From an uncultured Coriobacteriia bacterium (GTDB lineage: Bacteria > Actinomycetota > Coriobacteriia > Coriobacteriales > QAMH01), in assembly GCA_959608885.1 (NCBI GenBank), contig CAUHSG010000010.1:3933-67932 (forward strand): DNA of 64,000 bases. Direction: 5' to 3'. The position numbers and the translations under genes were made by a program. Under the pieces are notes generated by a model. It ran no database searches. It was not told the DNA's origin and saw nothing but the letters and a program-made list of their open reading frames with translations. This document shows positions 34,353-43,165 of the stretch, piece after piece; position 1 is the first letter of the stretch, and every line of letters starts with the position of its first letter.

Positions 34353-34562
34353 TTACACGGCGACTTCGAGAACAACCTCATTCTCGCCGCTGTCGAGACA
34401 AGCAAGGCCGATTATTTCGGCACTGACGGCGATGAAGGAACCGGCAGCCTGGGCGCACTGCGCGAGTTCGCGGAAAGTAATCTCGTCACGCTCGTTTGCG
34501 AACGCGACCTTGTCCGGCATCTCGCAGACCTTAGCCTCGAGCCATTCGAGTACGTTAGTCAT
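34353..34562 (-). pseudogene. Fragment of an AMP-binding (DltA-like) adenylation enzyme
   Basis: The 69-codon frame begins MTNVLEWLEAKVCEMPDKVAFANERDEITFRELAQCAQAAGSFIA, the N-terminal opening of DltA/adenylation-domain proteins (normally ~500 residues). After about residue 46 the similarity stops and the frame runs out within 25 codons. No core motif such as the SGTTG loop follows. This suggests the 5' remnant of a deleted gene. The surrounding 34231-34588 stretch carries only this remnant and a degenerate family-2 hairpin near 34268. Confidence 0.5.
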
Positions 34563-34588
34563 GCCAGCTCTCCCCTGGCCGCCGCGGG

Positions 34589-34622
34589 ACCAGACAATTC
34601 CGCCCCGGCGGCTTTTGTCTGG
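34589..34622. repeat. REP family 1, single copy (forward core)
   Basis: ACCAGACAATT / CTTTTGTCTGG arms around CCGCCCCGGCGGC, just upstream of the adenylation-domain remnant on the minus strand and past the NhaC stop. Confidence 0.85.
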
Positions 34623-34652
34623 CCGCTGTTTCGTTGCGCGACGGCATCTGTC

Positions 34653-36209
34653 TTATTCGGTGACGCGCTTGCCAGCGGTCTTGCGCAGGACGAAGAGCGC
34701 GGCAACCACCAGCACGATGCCGATGATCAGGCAAATAACCCAGTTCTGCACGAAACCGGCGATGACGAAGCACACGAACGAGATGACCGCGACTGTGAGC
34801 ACGTAGGGCAGCTGCGTCTGCACGTGCACGATGTGGTTCACGTTCGCGCCGGCAGACGCCATGATCGTCGTGTCCGAGATGGGCGAGCAGTGATCGCCGC
34901 AAACGGCACCAGCCAGACACGCCGAAATGCCAATCGTGAGCAGCTCGGGCTGGGACGCGAAGATTGGGATGACGATTGGAATGAGAATGCCGAAGGTGCC
35001 CCAACTCGTACCCGTCGCAAACGCCAGGCCCAGCGCGACGAGGAAGATGATCGCCGGCAGCATGCTATACAGGCCGGCAGCGGCACCTTCCATGAGACCG
35101 GCAACGAAGACGTCGGCGCCAAGCGCGCTCGTCGCGAGCTTGAGCGTGAGCGCGAAGGTAAGGATGAGCAGTGCCGGAACCATCGCCCTGAAACCGTCGA
35201 CGATGCAGACGGCCGCATCGCCGAAGCTGATGACGCGACGGCACAGCAGGTAGACGAAGGTAAAGACAAGCGCGATGATCGAACCCCATGGCAAGCCAAC
35301 CGACGCATCGGTATTGCCAAACGCCAGGGCAAGGTCGCCGTAACCCTCGGCTTCCGGATCCCAGAACCCGCCAACGAACATCATGCCGATGACGCAGCAG
35401 ATGATGAGGATGACGATGGGGATGAGCATGTCAATGAGCTTGGCGCGCGGGTTATCGAGCTTCTCCTCGTTACCCAACGAGCCGAGCATGCCATCGCGAT
35501 ACGCCTCGAGCTCGGCGCGAGCCATGGGGCCGTAATCGAAGCCCATGACCACGATGACGATGATGAACACAATCGTGAGCAGCGAGTAGAAGTTGTAGGG
35601 AATCGCCTGGATGAAGAGCTGGATGCCCGTGACGCCGGAGTCCAGGTCGGCCGCCGTGGCCGAGACAGCCGCAGCCCACGACGAGATGGGGGCGATCATG
35701 CAGATGGGCGCCGCCGTCGCATCGATGATGTAGGACAGCTTGGCACGCGAAATCTTCTGCTCGTCGGTCACGGGACGCATGACCGCGCCAACCGTGAGAC
35801 AGTTGAAGTAGTCGTCGATGAAGATGAGCACGCCAAGGGCGAAGGTGGCGAGCTGCGCGCCGACGCGCGTCTTGATGTGCTTGGCCGCCCAGGCGCCGAA
35901 AGCCGCCGAGCCGCCCGCTTTGTTGACGAGCGCAACCATGATGCCGAGCATCACGAGGAAGACGAAGATACCCGCGTTCCACGGGTCACTTATGGCGTTG
36001 AGGAAGCCGACCGCCATGGCGTCCTCCCCTTCGCCGATCTCGCCGACGATGATGTAGTTGATAGTGTTAATCGGGTCGAAGCCCGCAAGCAACAACGCGC
36101 CCACGACAATGCCGACGAACAGCGACGTATAGGTTTCCTTGGTAATGAGCGCCAGCACGATGGCGACGATGGGCGGCACGAGCGCCCAGAAGGTTCCGAC
36201 AAACTCCAT
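34653..36209 (-). CDS. NhaC-family Na+/H+ antiporter, second type
   Basis: The 518-residue transporter has about 12-13 membrane segments. Signatures are VNKAGGSAAFGAWAAKHIK, GVLIFIDDYFNCLTVGAVMRPVTD, IDATAAPICMIAPISSWAAAVSA and, in the second half, FATGTSWGTFGILIPIVIP with AGAVCGDHCSPISDTTIMASAGA. These belong to the NhaC superfamily members (YuiF/lysine-like and C4-acid exchangers). It is longer than the NhaC protein at 23.5 kb and not a recent duplicate of it. The ATG at 36209 follows GGGGAG; longer upstream frames would add no family sequence. It is divergent from the HerA-like ATPase gene. Confidence 0.88.
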   Translation of the reverse strand: MEFVGTFWALVPPIVAIVLALITKETYTSLFVGIVVGALLLAGFDPINTINYIIVGEIGEGEDAMAVGFLNAISDPWNAGIFVFLVMLGIMVALVNKAGGSAAFGAWAAKHIKTRVGAQLATFALGVLIFIDDYFNCLTVGAVMRPVTDEQKISRAKLSYIIDATAAPICMIAPISSWAAAVSATAADLDSGVTGIQLFIQAIPYNFYSLLTIVFIIVIVVMGFDYGPMARAELEAYRDGMLGSLGNEEKLDNPRAKLIDMLIPIVILIICCVIGMMFVGGFWDPEAEGYGDLALAFGNTDASVGLPWGSIIALVFTFVYLLCRRVISFGDAAVCIVDGFRAMVPALLILTFALTLKLATSALGADVFVAGLMEGAAAGLYSMLPAIIFLVALGLAFATGTSWGTFGILIPIVIPIFASQPELLTIGISACLAGAVCGDHCSPISDTTIMASAGANVNHIVHVQTQLPYVLTVAVISFVCFVIAGFVQNWVICLIIGIVLVVAALFVLRKTAGKRVTE

Positions 36210-36341
36210 GATCTCCCCAATGCATGTCAACGTGACAATCGCGCATATTATAGGCATCTTTGCGCGAAATTCGCGGCGCAAAGCCCATGATAGAATTGAG
36301 AGGCAGTATACGAACCGCCGATTAACCTCGGGAGAGATGCC

Positions 36342-37859
36342 ATGTTCGAACAAGACCACATCTGGGTTGGACAGGGCGAAGTCCCCTGTAACCTGCTCCT
36401 CAACCAGGCAAACCGCCATGGAATCATCGCCGGAGCATCCGGCACCGGCAAGACCGTGACCCTCAAGGTGCTCGCCGAAGGCTTCTCGAAAGCCGGCGTC
36501 CCCGTCTTCATGGCCGACGTAAAGGGCGACGTCACCGGCATCGCACAACCGGGAGACGATACCGAGAACATCGCCAAGCGCGTCGAGAAGTTCGGCATCG
36601 AGAACTGGCAGCTCGAGGGTTGCCCCACGCGTCTATGGGATATGCTAGGCGACCGCGGCGCGGTCGTGCGCATCACCATCTCGGACATAGGCCCCACCAT
36701 GCTCGCACGCCTGTTGGGCCTGACCGACGTGCAGGAAGGCGTGCTGGACATCGTCTTCCGCGTTGCAGACGACCAGCAAATGCTGCTCATCGACCTCAAG
36801 GACCTGCGCGCCATGCTCAACTACGTCTCCGAGCACGCCAAGGAGTTCGAGACCACCTATGGCAAGGTCTCGTCACAGTCGGTCGGCGCGATCCTACGCT
36901 CCCTCATCTCCATCGAGGACCAAGGTGGCGACATCTTCTTCGGCGAGCCCGACCTCGACCTCAACGACTGGTTCGCAACCGACGAGAACGGCCAGGGGTA
37001 TGTCAACGTGCTCAACGCGGCGCGCCTCATCAACAGCCCGCAAATCTACGCGATGTTCCTGCTGTGGATGCTCAGCGAGCTGTTCGAGACGCTGCCCGAG
37101 GTGGGTGATGCCGACAAGCCCAAGTTCGTCTTCTTCTTCGACGAGGCTCACCTGCTGTTCAGCGGCATGCCGAAGGAGCTGCTCGACAAGATCGTGCAGG
37201 TCGTGAAGCTCATCCGCTCCAAAGGCGTGGGCGTGTACTTCATCACGCAGTCACCGTCTGATATCCCCGACGAGGTGCTCGCGCAACTCTCGAACCGCAT
37301 CCAGCACGGACTGCGCGCATACACCCCAGCCGAGCAGAAAGCCGTGAAGGCCGCCGCGCAATCCTTCCGCGAGAACCCGGCGTTCAACGCGAAGGACAAG
37401 ATTCTCGAGCTTGGCACGGGCGAAGCGCTCGTCTCGTTTCTGGATGAAGAAGGCAAGCCCTCCATCGTCGAGTACGCAAAGATATTGCCGCCGCAGTGCC
37501 GCATGGCTGCCGCCGACCCCGAAGTCATCGACCGGATGCTTGCCGCACAGGAAGCGCTCATGAGCAAGTACGGCGAGGCAATCGACCGTGAATCAGCTTA
37601 TGAGCTCATCGGCAAGCAGGCCGAAGCGCTCGATGAGGAAGCCAGGCAAGCAGCCGAGCAGGCGCAAGCCGACATAGAGGCTGCCGAGGCCGAGAAACGG
37701 AAGGCGAAGGAGGCCGAAAAGGCCGCCGCAGCCGAGGAGAAGCGCGCCCAGAAAGCACAGCAAGAGGCCGTCAAGCAGGTGGGAAGCGTGCTCGGGCAGA
37801 TTGGTCGCGAGGCGTCACGGCAGATCATCCGCGGCATCTTCGGCGCGCTCAAGAAGTGA
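36342..37859 (+). CDS. HerA-like ATPase (DUF853/YjgR family)
   Basis: The 505-residue protein has the Walker A loop GIIAGASGTGKTVTLKVLAEG (about residue 29), a DVKGDVTGIA segment, Walker B in KFVFFFDEAHLLF and a downstream VGVYFITQSPSDIPDEVLAQLSNRIQHGLRAYTP sensor/arginine region. This is the DUF853 helicase-like family. The C-terminal 100 residues are a charged coiled coil (AEQAQADIEAAEAEKRKAKEAEKAAAAEEKRAQKAQQE) followed by RQIIRGIFGALKK. Its cellular role is not established; HerA relatives pump DNA. The nuclease gene begins 2 bp past its stop, suggesting a joint unit. Confidence 0.88.
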   Translation: MFEQDHIWVGQGEVPCNLLLNQANRHGIIAGASGTGKTVTLKVLAEGFSKAGVPVFMADVKGDVTGIAQPGDDTENIAKRVEKFGIENWQLEGCPTRLWDMLGDRGAVVRITISDIGPTMLARLLGLTDVQEGVLDIVFRVADDQQMLLIDLKDLRAMLNYVSEHAKEFETTYGKVSSQSVGAILRSLISIEDQGGDIFFGEPDLDLNDWFATDENGQGYVNVLNAARLINSPQIYAMFLLWMLSELFETLPEVGDADKPKFVFFFDEAHLLFSGMPKELLDKIVQVVKLIRSKGVGVYFITQSPSDIPDEVLAQLSNRIQHGLRAYTPAEQKAVKAAAQSFRENPAFNAKDKILELGTGEALVSFLDEEGKPSIVEYAKILPPQCRMAAADPEVIDRMLAAQEALMSKYGEAIDRESAYELIGKQAEALDEEARQAAEQAQADIEAAEAEKRKAKEAEKAAAAEEKRAQKAQQEAVKQVGSVLGQIGREASRQIIRGIFGALKK

Positions 37860-37861
37860 GC

Positions 37862-38764
37862 ATGCGCCAACATCGCAAGAATGAGACAAATGCCCTGGGC
37901 AAATGTCTCATTTTGCTGCTCGTCGCAGCGCTCGCGCTGTTGCCGGGATGCTCATCGGCGCTGTCATCGCTGCCAACGACGGGACTCCCCTCGGGCGTCG
38001 AGTACACCGATCTTGGCACCCCCAACTTTGGCGAGCTTGCCGGACAAACCGAATCCTTCGAGGAGTACAGCCCGCTTGACGCGCTGGGGCGCTGTGGTGC
38101 GGCGACCGCGTGCATCGGTCGTGACCTCATGCCCACCAAGGAGCGGGGGCAGATCAGCTCCATCAAGCCCACGGGCTGGCAGCGCGCCGAGTACGACTTC
38201 ATCGACGGCGGCCTGCTCTACAATCGCTGCCACCTCATCGCCTACAGCCTCACCGCCGAAGACCTCAACGAGCGAAACCTCATCACTGGCACGCGGCAGA
38301 TGAACCTCGCGATGACCGAGTTCGAGAAACTCGTGTGCGACTACGTGGAAGACACCGGCAATCACGTGCTATACCGGGTCACGCCCGTATTCGAGGGCGT
38401 CGAGCTCGTCGCGCGGGGCGTGCAGATGGAGGCACTTTCCATGGAGGATAACGGCGAGGCTATCTGCTTCAACGTCTTCATCCCCAACGAACAAGACGGC
38501 GTTGGCATTGACTATCTAACAGGGTATAGCTGGCTAGCTGGAGAGAGTGGAGGCACGGGCTCGAAGAACGGCGAAGGCGCTGCCGGGAGAAGTGGCGACG
38601 AGACCACGTGCGTCTACGTGCTCAACACGAGCAGTAAGCGCTTCCACCTCCCCACCTGCGATTCCGTCCCCACCATCAGCGCGAAGAACAAAGCCGAAAG
38701 TGATAAGTCCCGTGACGAATTGATAGCCGAGAGCTACAAGCCCTGCGGCAGCTGCAAGCCGTAG
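37862..38764 (+). CDS. Secreted DNA/RNA non-specific endonuclease (lipoprotein-type signal)
   Basis: The ~300-residue protein has a hydrophobic leader KCLILLLVAALALLPGC ending in a probable lipobox cysteine. The nuclease domain is of the EndA/NUC type with YNRCHLIAYSLTAEDLNERNLITGTRQMN (the DRGH-like catalytic His in RCHL and metal-binding Asn in NERN). The C-terminal ~55 residues contain YVLNTSSKRFHLPTC and SYKPCGSC, a Cys-rich Ada-like cap found in related nucleases. A family-2 hairpin (37881-37912) encodes the part of the leader before the hydrophobic core. The ATG at 37862 is used; a GTG at 37856 overlapping the ATPase stop is an alternative. Together with comF it may belong to DNA uptake or DNA scavenging. 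Confidence 0.85.
   Translation: MRQHRKNETNALGKCLILLLVAALALLPGCSSALSSLPTTGLPSGVEYTDLGTPNFGELAGQTESFEEYSPLDALGRCGAATACIGRDLMPTKERGQISSIKPTGWQRAEYDFIDGGLLYNRCHLIAYSLTAEDLNERNLITGTRQMNLAMTEFEKLVCDYVEDTGNHVLYRVTPVFEGVELVARGVQMEALSMEDNGEAICFNVFIPNEQDGVGIDYLTGYSWLAGESGGTGSKNGEGAAGRSGDETTCVYVLNTSSKRFHLPTCDSVPTISAKNKAESDKSRDELIAESYKPCGSCKP
37881..37912. repeat. Repeat family 2 hairpin in the nuclease signal-peptide coding region
   Basis: ATGAGACAAA / AATGTCTCAT with a perfect core TGCCCTGGGCA. It is translated as NETNALGKCLI. Confidence 0.82.
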
Positions 38765-38954
38765 GCGGGGCGCTGCCCCAGGAGCAAGCTTCCTCCCGAT
38801 ATCCCATATATGACCAAATTAATACGGGACTTTCTCGGTTTTCTGTCGCAAGTATCTCGAAATTTGCCCGATTTCAGTCGGCGAAACTGTTGGATTCGCT
38901 CGTTAGCATAGCTAGGGAGTGAAGACGAGTGCCGCATCCTTATCGTTTCGCATA

Positions 38955-38984
38955 TTGCTAGTAGATACCTATTGGACTTATAAT
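38955..38984 (+). promoter_or_regulatory. Promoter of the brnT-brnA pair
   Basis: TTGCTA (38955-38960) and TATAAT (38979-38984) are spaced by 18 bp, 22 bp before the brnT start. The 190 bp before it, after the nuclease stop, show no gene. Confidence 0.65.
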
Positions 38985-39006
38985 AGACACTTGAAAGGTG
39001 GTTCGT

Positions 39007-39282
39007 ATGGAGTTCGAATACGATCCAGCTAAGAGCACGACAAACCTCCTCAAGCATGGCATTGATTTCGAGGAGGCGCAGTCGCTATGGGAGGACCCAA
39101 ACCTAGTTCGATTTCCCATTGATTGTGGCGGAGAAAAACGCTGGGGTGTTATATCGCACTACTCTGGGAGCCGATGGGTTGCGGTCTGCACAACACGGGG
39201 CAACAACACGCGAATCATTTCAGTACGTCGGGCAACCAGAAAAGAGGCTGCATTTTATGACAAGAAAAACAATGACCGATGA
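39007..39282 (+). CDS. brnT: BrnT-family ribonuclease toxin
   Basis: The 91-residue protein matches BrnT: MEFEYDPAKSTTNLLKHGIDFEEAQSLWEDP (the F-x-W/Y-D-xx-K-xxxN-xxKHGxxFEEA opening), then a central sheet and the closing TRIISVRRATRKEAAFY. BrnT is an RNase toxin of RelE-like fold neutralised by BrnA. The gene overlaps brnA by 26 bp, the usual toxin-first arrangement. GAAAGGTG precedes the ATG at 39007. Confidence 0.9.
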   Translation: MEFEYDPAKSTTNLLKHGIDFEEAQSLWEDPNLVRFPIDCGGEKRWGVISHYSGSRWVAVCTTRGNNTRIISVRRATRKEAAFYDKKNNDR

Positions 39283-39517
39283 GGAGTTTGACGAGTACTT
39301 CGACAATGGTGGCGACATTACTCCCTTTATCGTCGAGGATTCTGTCGAATTTCCCAATCGCGATGACAGGGCCCGCAAGGTAAACATCAGCATGCCGGAG
39401 TGGATGATTGAAGAGCTTGACGCCACGGCACGTCACTTCGCGACCACACGACAAGGCGTCATTAACATGTGGATTGGCGAACGCCTGGAGAACGAGCGCC
39501 GCAAAACCATGACCTAG
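39257..39517 (+). CDS. brnA: BrnA-family antitoxin
   Basis: The 86-residue product has a disordered acidic N-terminal part (DEEFDEYFDNGGDITPFIVEDSVEFP), which wraps the toxin, and a ribbon-helix-helix C-terminal region (ARKVNISMPEWMIEELDATARHFATTRQGVINMWIGERLE) that binds DNA for autoregulation. It starts inside the brnT frame. ATG at 39272 is an alternative start. A REP copy begins 3 bp past the stop. Confidence 0.85.
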   Translation: MTRKTMTDEEFDEYFDNGGDITPFIVEDSVEFPNRDDRARKVNISMPEWMIEELDATARHFATTRQGVINMWIGERLENERRKTMT

Positions 39518-39519
39518 TA

Positions 39520-39555
39520 AAACCAGACAAAAGTGCCCCGGCGACAACTGTCTGG
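39520..39555. repeat. REP family 1, single copy (forward core)
   Basis: AAACCAGACAAAA / AACTGTCTGG arms around GTGCCCCGGCGAC, directly after the brnA stop. Confidence 0.85.
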
Positions 39556-39564
39556 GCACAATGA

Positions 39565-39607
39565 AAAGCGGGGCGGTTGCTCGAGGCAACCGTCCCGCTC
39601 GTTTTTG
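39565..39607. terminator. Bidirectional terminator between brnA and the membrane-protein gene
   Basis: Stem AGCGGG-CGGTTGC / GCAACCG-CCCGCT with loop TCGAG, followed by GTTTTT on the plus strand and by TTTTC on the minus strand, serves two convergent genes. Confidence 0.8.
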
Positions 39608-39633
39608 CTACTAAGCTGCCGCGCTTTGGGATG

Positions 39634-40137
39634 CTACACGGCCTGGGAGGAAAGGATCTTAGAAAGCTCCTGGGCGCTATTGAAGGGAAGCGAGTCGCGC
39701 GGACCGCTCACCTGGACCACGTCGCCTTCCCACACCCTGCCTTCATCGGAGAACTTGGGAGAATGCACGATGTAGCTGAAGCGCAGGCGCTTCTGGCTTG
39801 CATCGGGGCTCACGTTAGGGTCGTAGTTGAGATTGTCCAGCAGCTCGCGCATGCCGTCGACATAGGCCTGCGGATCGTTGGAGTCGAGACGCACCACGCC
39901 GACCTCGGGGTTGTAGAGCACGCCGTCGGAAATGAATATGGTGCGCATGCGCTCGCGGCGCCTCTTCTCGGCGATGTGAATGGCGATGCACAGGCCAATG
40001 GTTATGATCCACCAAAGAATAGTGATGACCAGGTCGCGCATGTCAATGAGGTGGAAACCGAGGTAGTTCCAGAGCCACAGGAAGGCAACCGAGGCTACCA
40101 TCAGAATCGCGATAATGATTACGTTGCTTTTTCGCAC
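39634..40137 (-). CDS. Small two-helix membrane protein of unknown function
   Basis: The 167-residue protein has two membrane segments (NVIIIAILMVASVAFLWLWNYLGF and VITILWWIITIGLCIAIHI) and a basic KRRRERMR stop-transfer. A soluble C-terminal domain of about 95 residues follows (TIFISDGVLYNPEVGVVRLDSNDPQAYVDGMRELLDNLNYDPN...). I do not recognise a named family. The GTG at 40137 is preferred because AGGAAGAAGGTGAAGCG lies just upstream; an in-frame ATG at 40182 is the alternative. It converges on brnTA across a bidirectional terminator. Confidence 0.7.
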   Translation of the reverse strand: MRKSNVIIIAILMVASVAFLWLWNYLGFHLIDMRDLVITILWWIITIGLCIAIHIAEKRRRERMRTIFISDGVLYNPEVGVVRLDSNDPQAYVDGMRELLDNLNYDPNVSPDASQKRLRFSYIVHSPKFSDEGRVWEGDVVQVSGPRDSLPFNSAQELSKILSSQAV

Positions 40138-40258
40138 CGCTTCACCTTCTTCCTGCATCGCGTTCCCATCCAGCGGAATCATATAACATTCAAACGAATA
40201 ATTACCCTGTCAAACTGCTAAACGTAATGACGTGCAAGGGAACAGGATGCGCAAAAAC

Positions 40259-40288
40259 GAGGAGGGTGGTTCATGAACCACCCTCCTC
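40259..40288 (-). terminator. Terminator of surface protein S1
   Basis: A perfect 30-bp palindrome (GAGGAGGGTGGTTCA and its complement) is followed on the minus strand by GTTTTTG. Confidence 0.85.
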
Positions 40289-40314
40289 TTGTTGTCTGCC
40301 TGCGAATATCTAGA

Positions 40315-42786
40315 TTACATCGCCTGGAAGGCGCCGTTGCTCACGCGGGATTCCGCCACCTGCTCATCGCGCTTCCTTCCCATGATGTGGTCCTCGAAGT
40401 CGTCCATGTCGCGGGCGCTGTGGCGACGGGCGTACAGAACGCCCAGGCCGTAGACGATGGTGACGAGCGCGCCGAAGATCATCAGCCAGTGCGTCCAGCA
40501 GTGGATCTCCTCGAAGGCGGCCAGCGCGTTGGCGTCATCGTCGATGGTGGTGATGTCGGCCAGCGGGTTCTCGGCATCGCCGATGGCCTCGACGGCCGCA
40601 ACAGCAGCTGCGGCTGCCGCAGGAGCGACGGCGTCAGCGGGGGTCGCAACTGCGGGAGCAACTGCGGGACCGGCGGGAGTATCGGTCGTGGCGGTGCCAT
40701 CACCCGGCGTAGTCGGGGTCACGGGGTTGGTGGGGTCGGTCGGATTCGTCGGGTCGGTCGGAACGACCGGCACGGTCGGATTGTCGGGTTGCACGGCCGT
40801 CCACAGAGCCGTGAAGGTGATGTTGCCGGCCTCGTCGACGGCAGGCTCGCTCCAACCGGCAAAGTCATAGCCCTCGCGGGTGGGGTTGGCCGGGTTGCCG
40901 CCGGTATAGCCATTCACCTTGTAAGCAGTGGTGGAGTCAATCACGGGATCCGTGCCGTCGTCGTAGCCCTTGAGCCAGGTCACGGTAATCATCTTGGGGA
41001 CGGGGGTGTACTCGGCCCTGTAGGTGACATCACCGTCTTCAACAGACTTAGTCCAGCTGTTGAAGGCATAGGTGAAATTGTCATCTTCGGGTCGTGTCGG
41101 ATCATTTTGAGTATCTGCTGCAGGAATATTCTCTTCGCCAACAGCAATGGTCGTATGGAGTTCATCGCCATTCCAATTAACCCATGTTACGGTGTACTTG
41201 GGAATTGCTGTATAGGTTGCCTTGTAGGTTATATCGCCGGCATCAGTCTTGCTGTCAACAACCCATCCGGCAAACTTGTAGGTGTTGTCGTCGTCCTCGG
41301 CCTTTGTCGGAACAGCGCCAGGGTATTCGGGCTCGCTAGCAGTCAGGCCATCGTCGCTCAGCTTGAAATCCGCCTTGGCGAGCACGGTGGCACCGTCTTC
41401 GTCTATCCAGCAAGCGGTGAGAAGCCTCCACGCGGCGGTGATGGTAACGCTGTCCTTATCGTAGACGGGCAGTCCCCATCCAAGGAACTCGTAGCCAGCG
41501 CGCGACGGGTTGGCGGGATTTGCCAAGGCCTTCGCGTTATCTTCGGTATCACTGGACGTACCGCCCTTCAGGACCTTGCCCTTTTGAAGCACCTGGGAAG
41601 TATAGCCATCGAACCAGTAGACAGGGCAGCTGGGAAGCATGGGGATGGGCCTCTTTTGCACATAACCGCAATCAACGCAGCTACGCGACTCGAGACCTTC
41701 GGAATCGATCGTGGGCTCGGTCACGACTTTCCACCCGGTGAAATCGTGTGCGGCATATTCAACACCGCCCTCCTCTTCGCCATTGCACCACTCGCACGCT
41801 TTCTTGTGCTGCGCATCGTCAGCAAAGATCCACTCGACCTTTTCAAAACTGTGTCCATGGGCCGGAGTCTCGGTCTTCGAAATGATCGTTTTGCAAACCG
41901 GGCAGCTCTTCGTGTAGGCACCGGGTTTCGTGCAGGTGGCAGTGGCAACATCCTCGTACACCCAGTGACCGTCGTTTTCCGCCCAGTCCTCATGCTCGCA
42001 GTAGACCGTCAGGATGCCAAACTCTTCATTAACAACTCGATAGTCGTTCTCGATGAAAGACGACTTATAGGCGACCGTGTATTCCATATTGGCTGACGTT
42101 CCAACCTCCGTTTGGGATGAAGTGGTCGTCACTGTTACAGTCCCGGTGTCATCAGAATCATGGTTCATGAGCAGGCCCTCAACGTGACCAGGCGCCGTGA
42201 GTGGAGTGCCATCGTATTTCTTCTTGGCAGAATCGGTCACAACAGTGAGAGGAGCGGGGGAGATGTTGTATTCGAGACTCGCGATTTCCTTGCCGTCGAC
42301 AAAAACATGGCAATTGTATTTTCCGGCGTGGAACCATAGCTTGTCGTGCCCGTCTTCGGAAGACCATGTGTATGTGTAGTCCTTCGATTCGAGTTGCTGG
42401 CCGTTCTTGGTGACGATAACTTCAGGTTCCTGCTGAAGAGCGTTATAGGTTGCGGAACTTGACGAAAGCCTCGCCGCGAATCCCGTAACAGGATCCTCTT
42501 GACCTTCGTTTTGCTTCTGCTGCTCGTCCTTCTCGTTCTCGAGTGCGAGCGTGGTGATTTCGGCCTTCTCTATGACCTTGGCGCTATCCTCCTGGCCGGA
42601 AGACTTCTCCTTCTTCTCCTTCTCCGCCTCCTGCATCAACTCGGAGTCGGTGCTCGAACCGAGCGCGGCGCTCGCAATGGGAATGATAGTGAGAGTCGAC
42701 ACGGCAAACACGATGGCGATAAAGCCCGAGAGGCACTTGCCCCATACCGTATCCTTTGGCTCCCTGTACTTTCTCTGTTGCTTCAT
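40315..42786 (-). CDS. Large surface protein S1 (Cys-rich and InlB-type repeats, novel membrane anchor)
   Basis: The 823-residue protein begins with a basic N-region and export helix (MKQQRKYREPKDTVWGKCLS then FIAIVFAVSTLTIIPIASA). After an acidic Glu/Gln-rich stretch come an Ig/MBG-like region (about 85-225) and a CxxC-rich region (CPVCKTIISK, CEWCNGEEEG, CVDCGYVQKR; about 240-370). InlB B-type/Listeria-Bacteroides repeats (YEFLGWGL, YKFAGWVVD, YDFAGWSEP) reach to about 640, then a Pro/Thr/Asn stalk and an Ala-rich linker. The C-terminus has EEIHCWTHWLMIFGALVTIV as the membrane helix, a basic stop, RDMDDFEDHIMG and the terminal GAFQAM. No LPXTG motif is present. It is probably an adhesin. 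It is divergent from regulator R1, 379 bp apart. Confidence 0.85.
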   Translation of the reverse strand: MKQQRKYREPKDTVWGKCLSGFIAIVFAVSTLTIIPIASAALGSSTDSELMQEAEKEKKEKSSGQEDSAKVIEKAEITTLALENEKDEQQKQNEGQEDPVTGFAARLSSSSATYNALQQEPEVIVTKNGQQLESKDYTYTWSSEDGHDKLWFHAGKYNCHVFVDGKEIASLEYNISPAPLTVVTDSAKKKYDGTPLTAPGHVEGLLMNHDSDDTGTVTVTTTSSQTEVGTSANMEYTVAYKSSFIENDYRVVNEEFGILTVYCEHEDWAENDGHWVYEDVATATCTKPGAYTKSCPVCKTIISKTETPAHGHSFEKVEWIFADDAQHKKACEWCNGEEEGGVEYAAHDFTGWKVVTEPTIDSEGLESRSCVDCGYVQKRPIPMLPSCPVYWFDGYTSQVLQKGKVLKGGTSSDTEDNAKALANPANPSRAGYEFLGWGLPVYDKDSVTITAAWRLLTACWIDEDGATVLAKADFKLSDDGLTASEPEYPGAVPTKAEDDDNTYKFAGWVVDSKTDAGDITYKATYTAIPKYTVTWVNWNGDELHTTIAVGEENIPAADTQNDPTRPEDDNFTYAFNSWTKSVEDGDVTYRAEYTPVPKMITVTWLKGYDDGTDPVIDSTTAYKVNGYTGGNPANPTREGYDFAGWSEPAVDEAGNITFTALWTAVQPDNPTVPVVPTDPTNPTDPTNPVTPTTPGDGTATTDTPAGPAVAPAVATPADAVAPAAAAAAVAAVEAIGDAENPLADITTIDDDANALAAFEEIHCWTHWLMIFGALVTIVYGLGVLYARRHSARDMDDFEDHIMGRKRDEQVAESRVSNGAFQAM

Positions 42787-43165
42787 GTGCTTCACCGGCC
42801 TTCCCTCGGTCCCCTGCTTCTCTCCTCGCGCCAACGGCATTGCGGAGCATGCGCCCACGCGTACGACGCGTATGTAAACGGGATGGCCGTAGTATATTGA
42901 CGGGGCAATTTCCGCGCTGAGCTGGGATTTCTCCGAAAGACGCCAATATGGCTCCAGGGTTATGACAGGGTAAATGACCCCTGCTCTGACCTGCGAATTT
43001 CGGTAACTGGCCAGATAATCAGTGATGGGCACATTCACTAAATGAACGTCATTTGACATTGTATTGATTGTGTATTGAGAGGAAAAAGGGCGTACTATTG
43101 ACCGTGTTCCTCTCCCGGGCACCCGTGGAGACAGGGAAAGGCACCGGACAGCAAGGACGGCGCAC
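42787..43165. promoter_or_regulatory. Divergent control region of S1 and R1
   Basis: This 379-bp gap carries no gene. On the minus strand TATACT (42891-42896), ten bases after GGAAATT (42907-42913), gives a probable S1 promoter. TCAGC and CCCA blocks further upstream are shared with S2. TGTATTGA is repeated directly at 43060 and 43071, near the R1 side. Confidence 0.6.
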
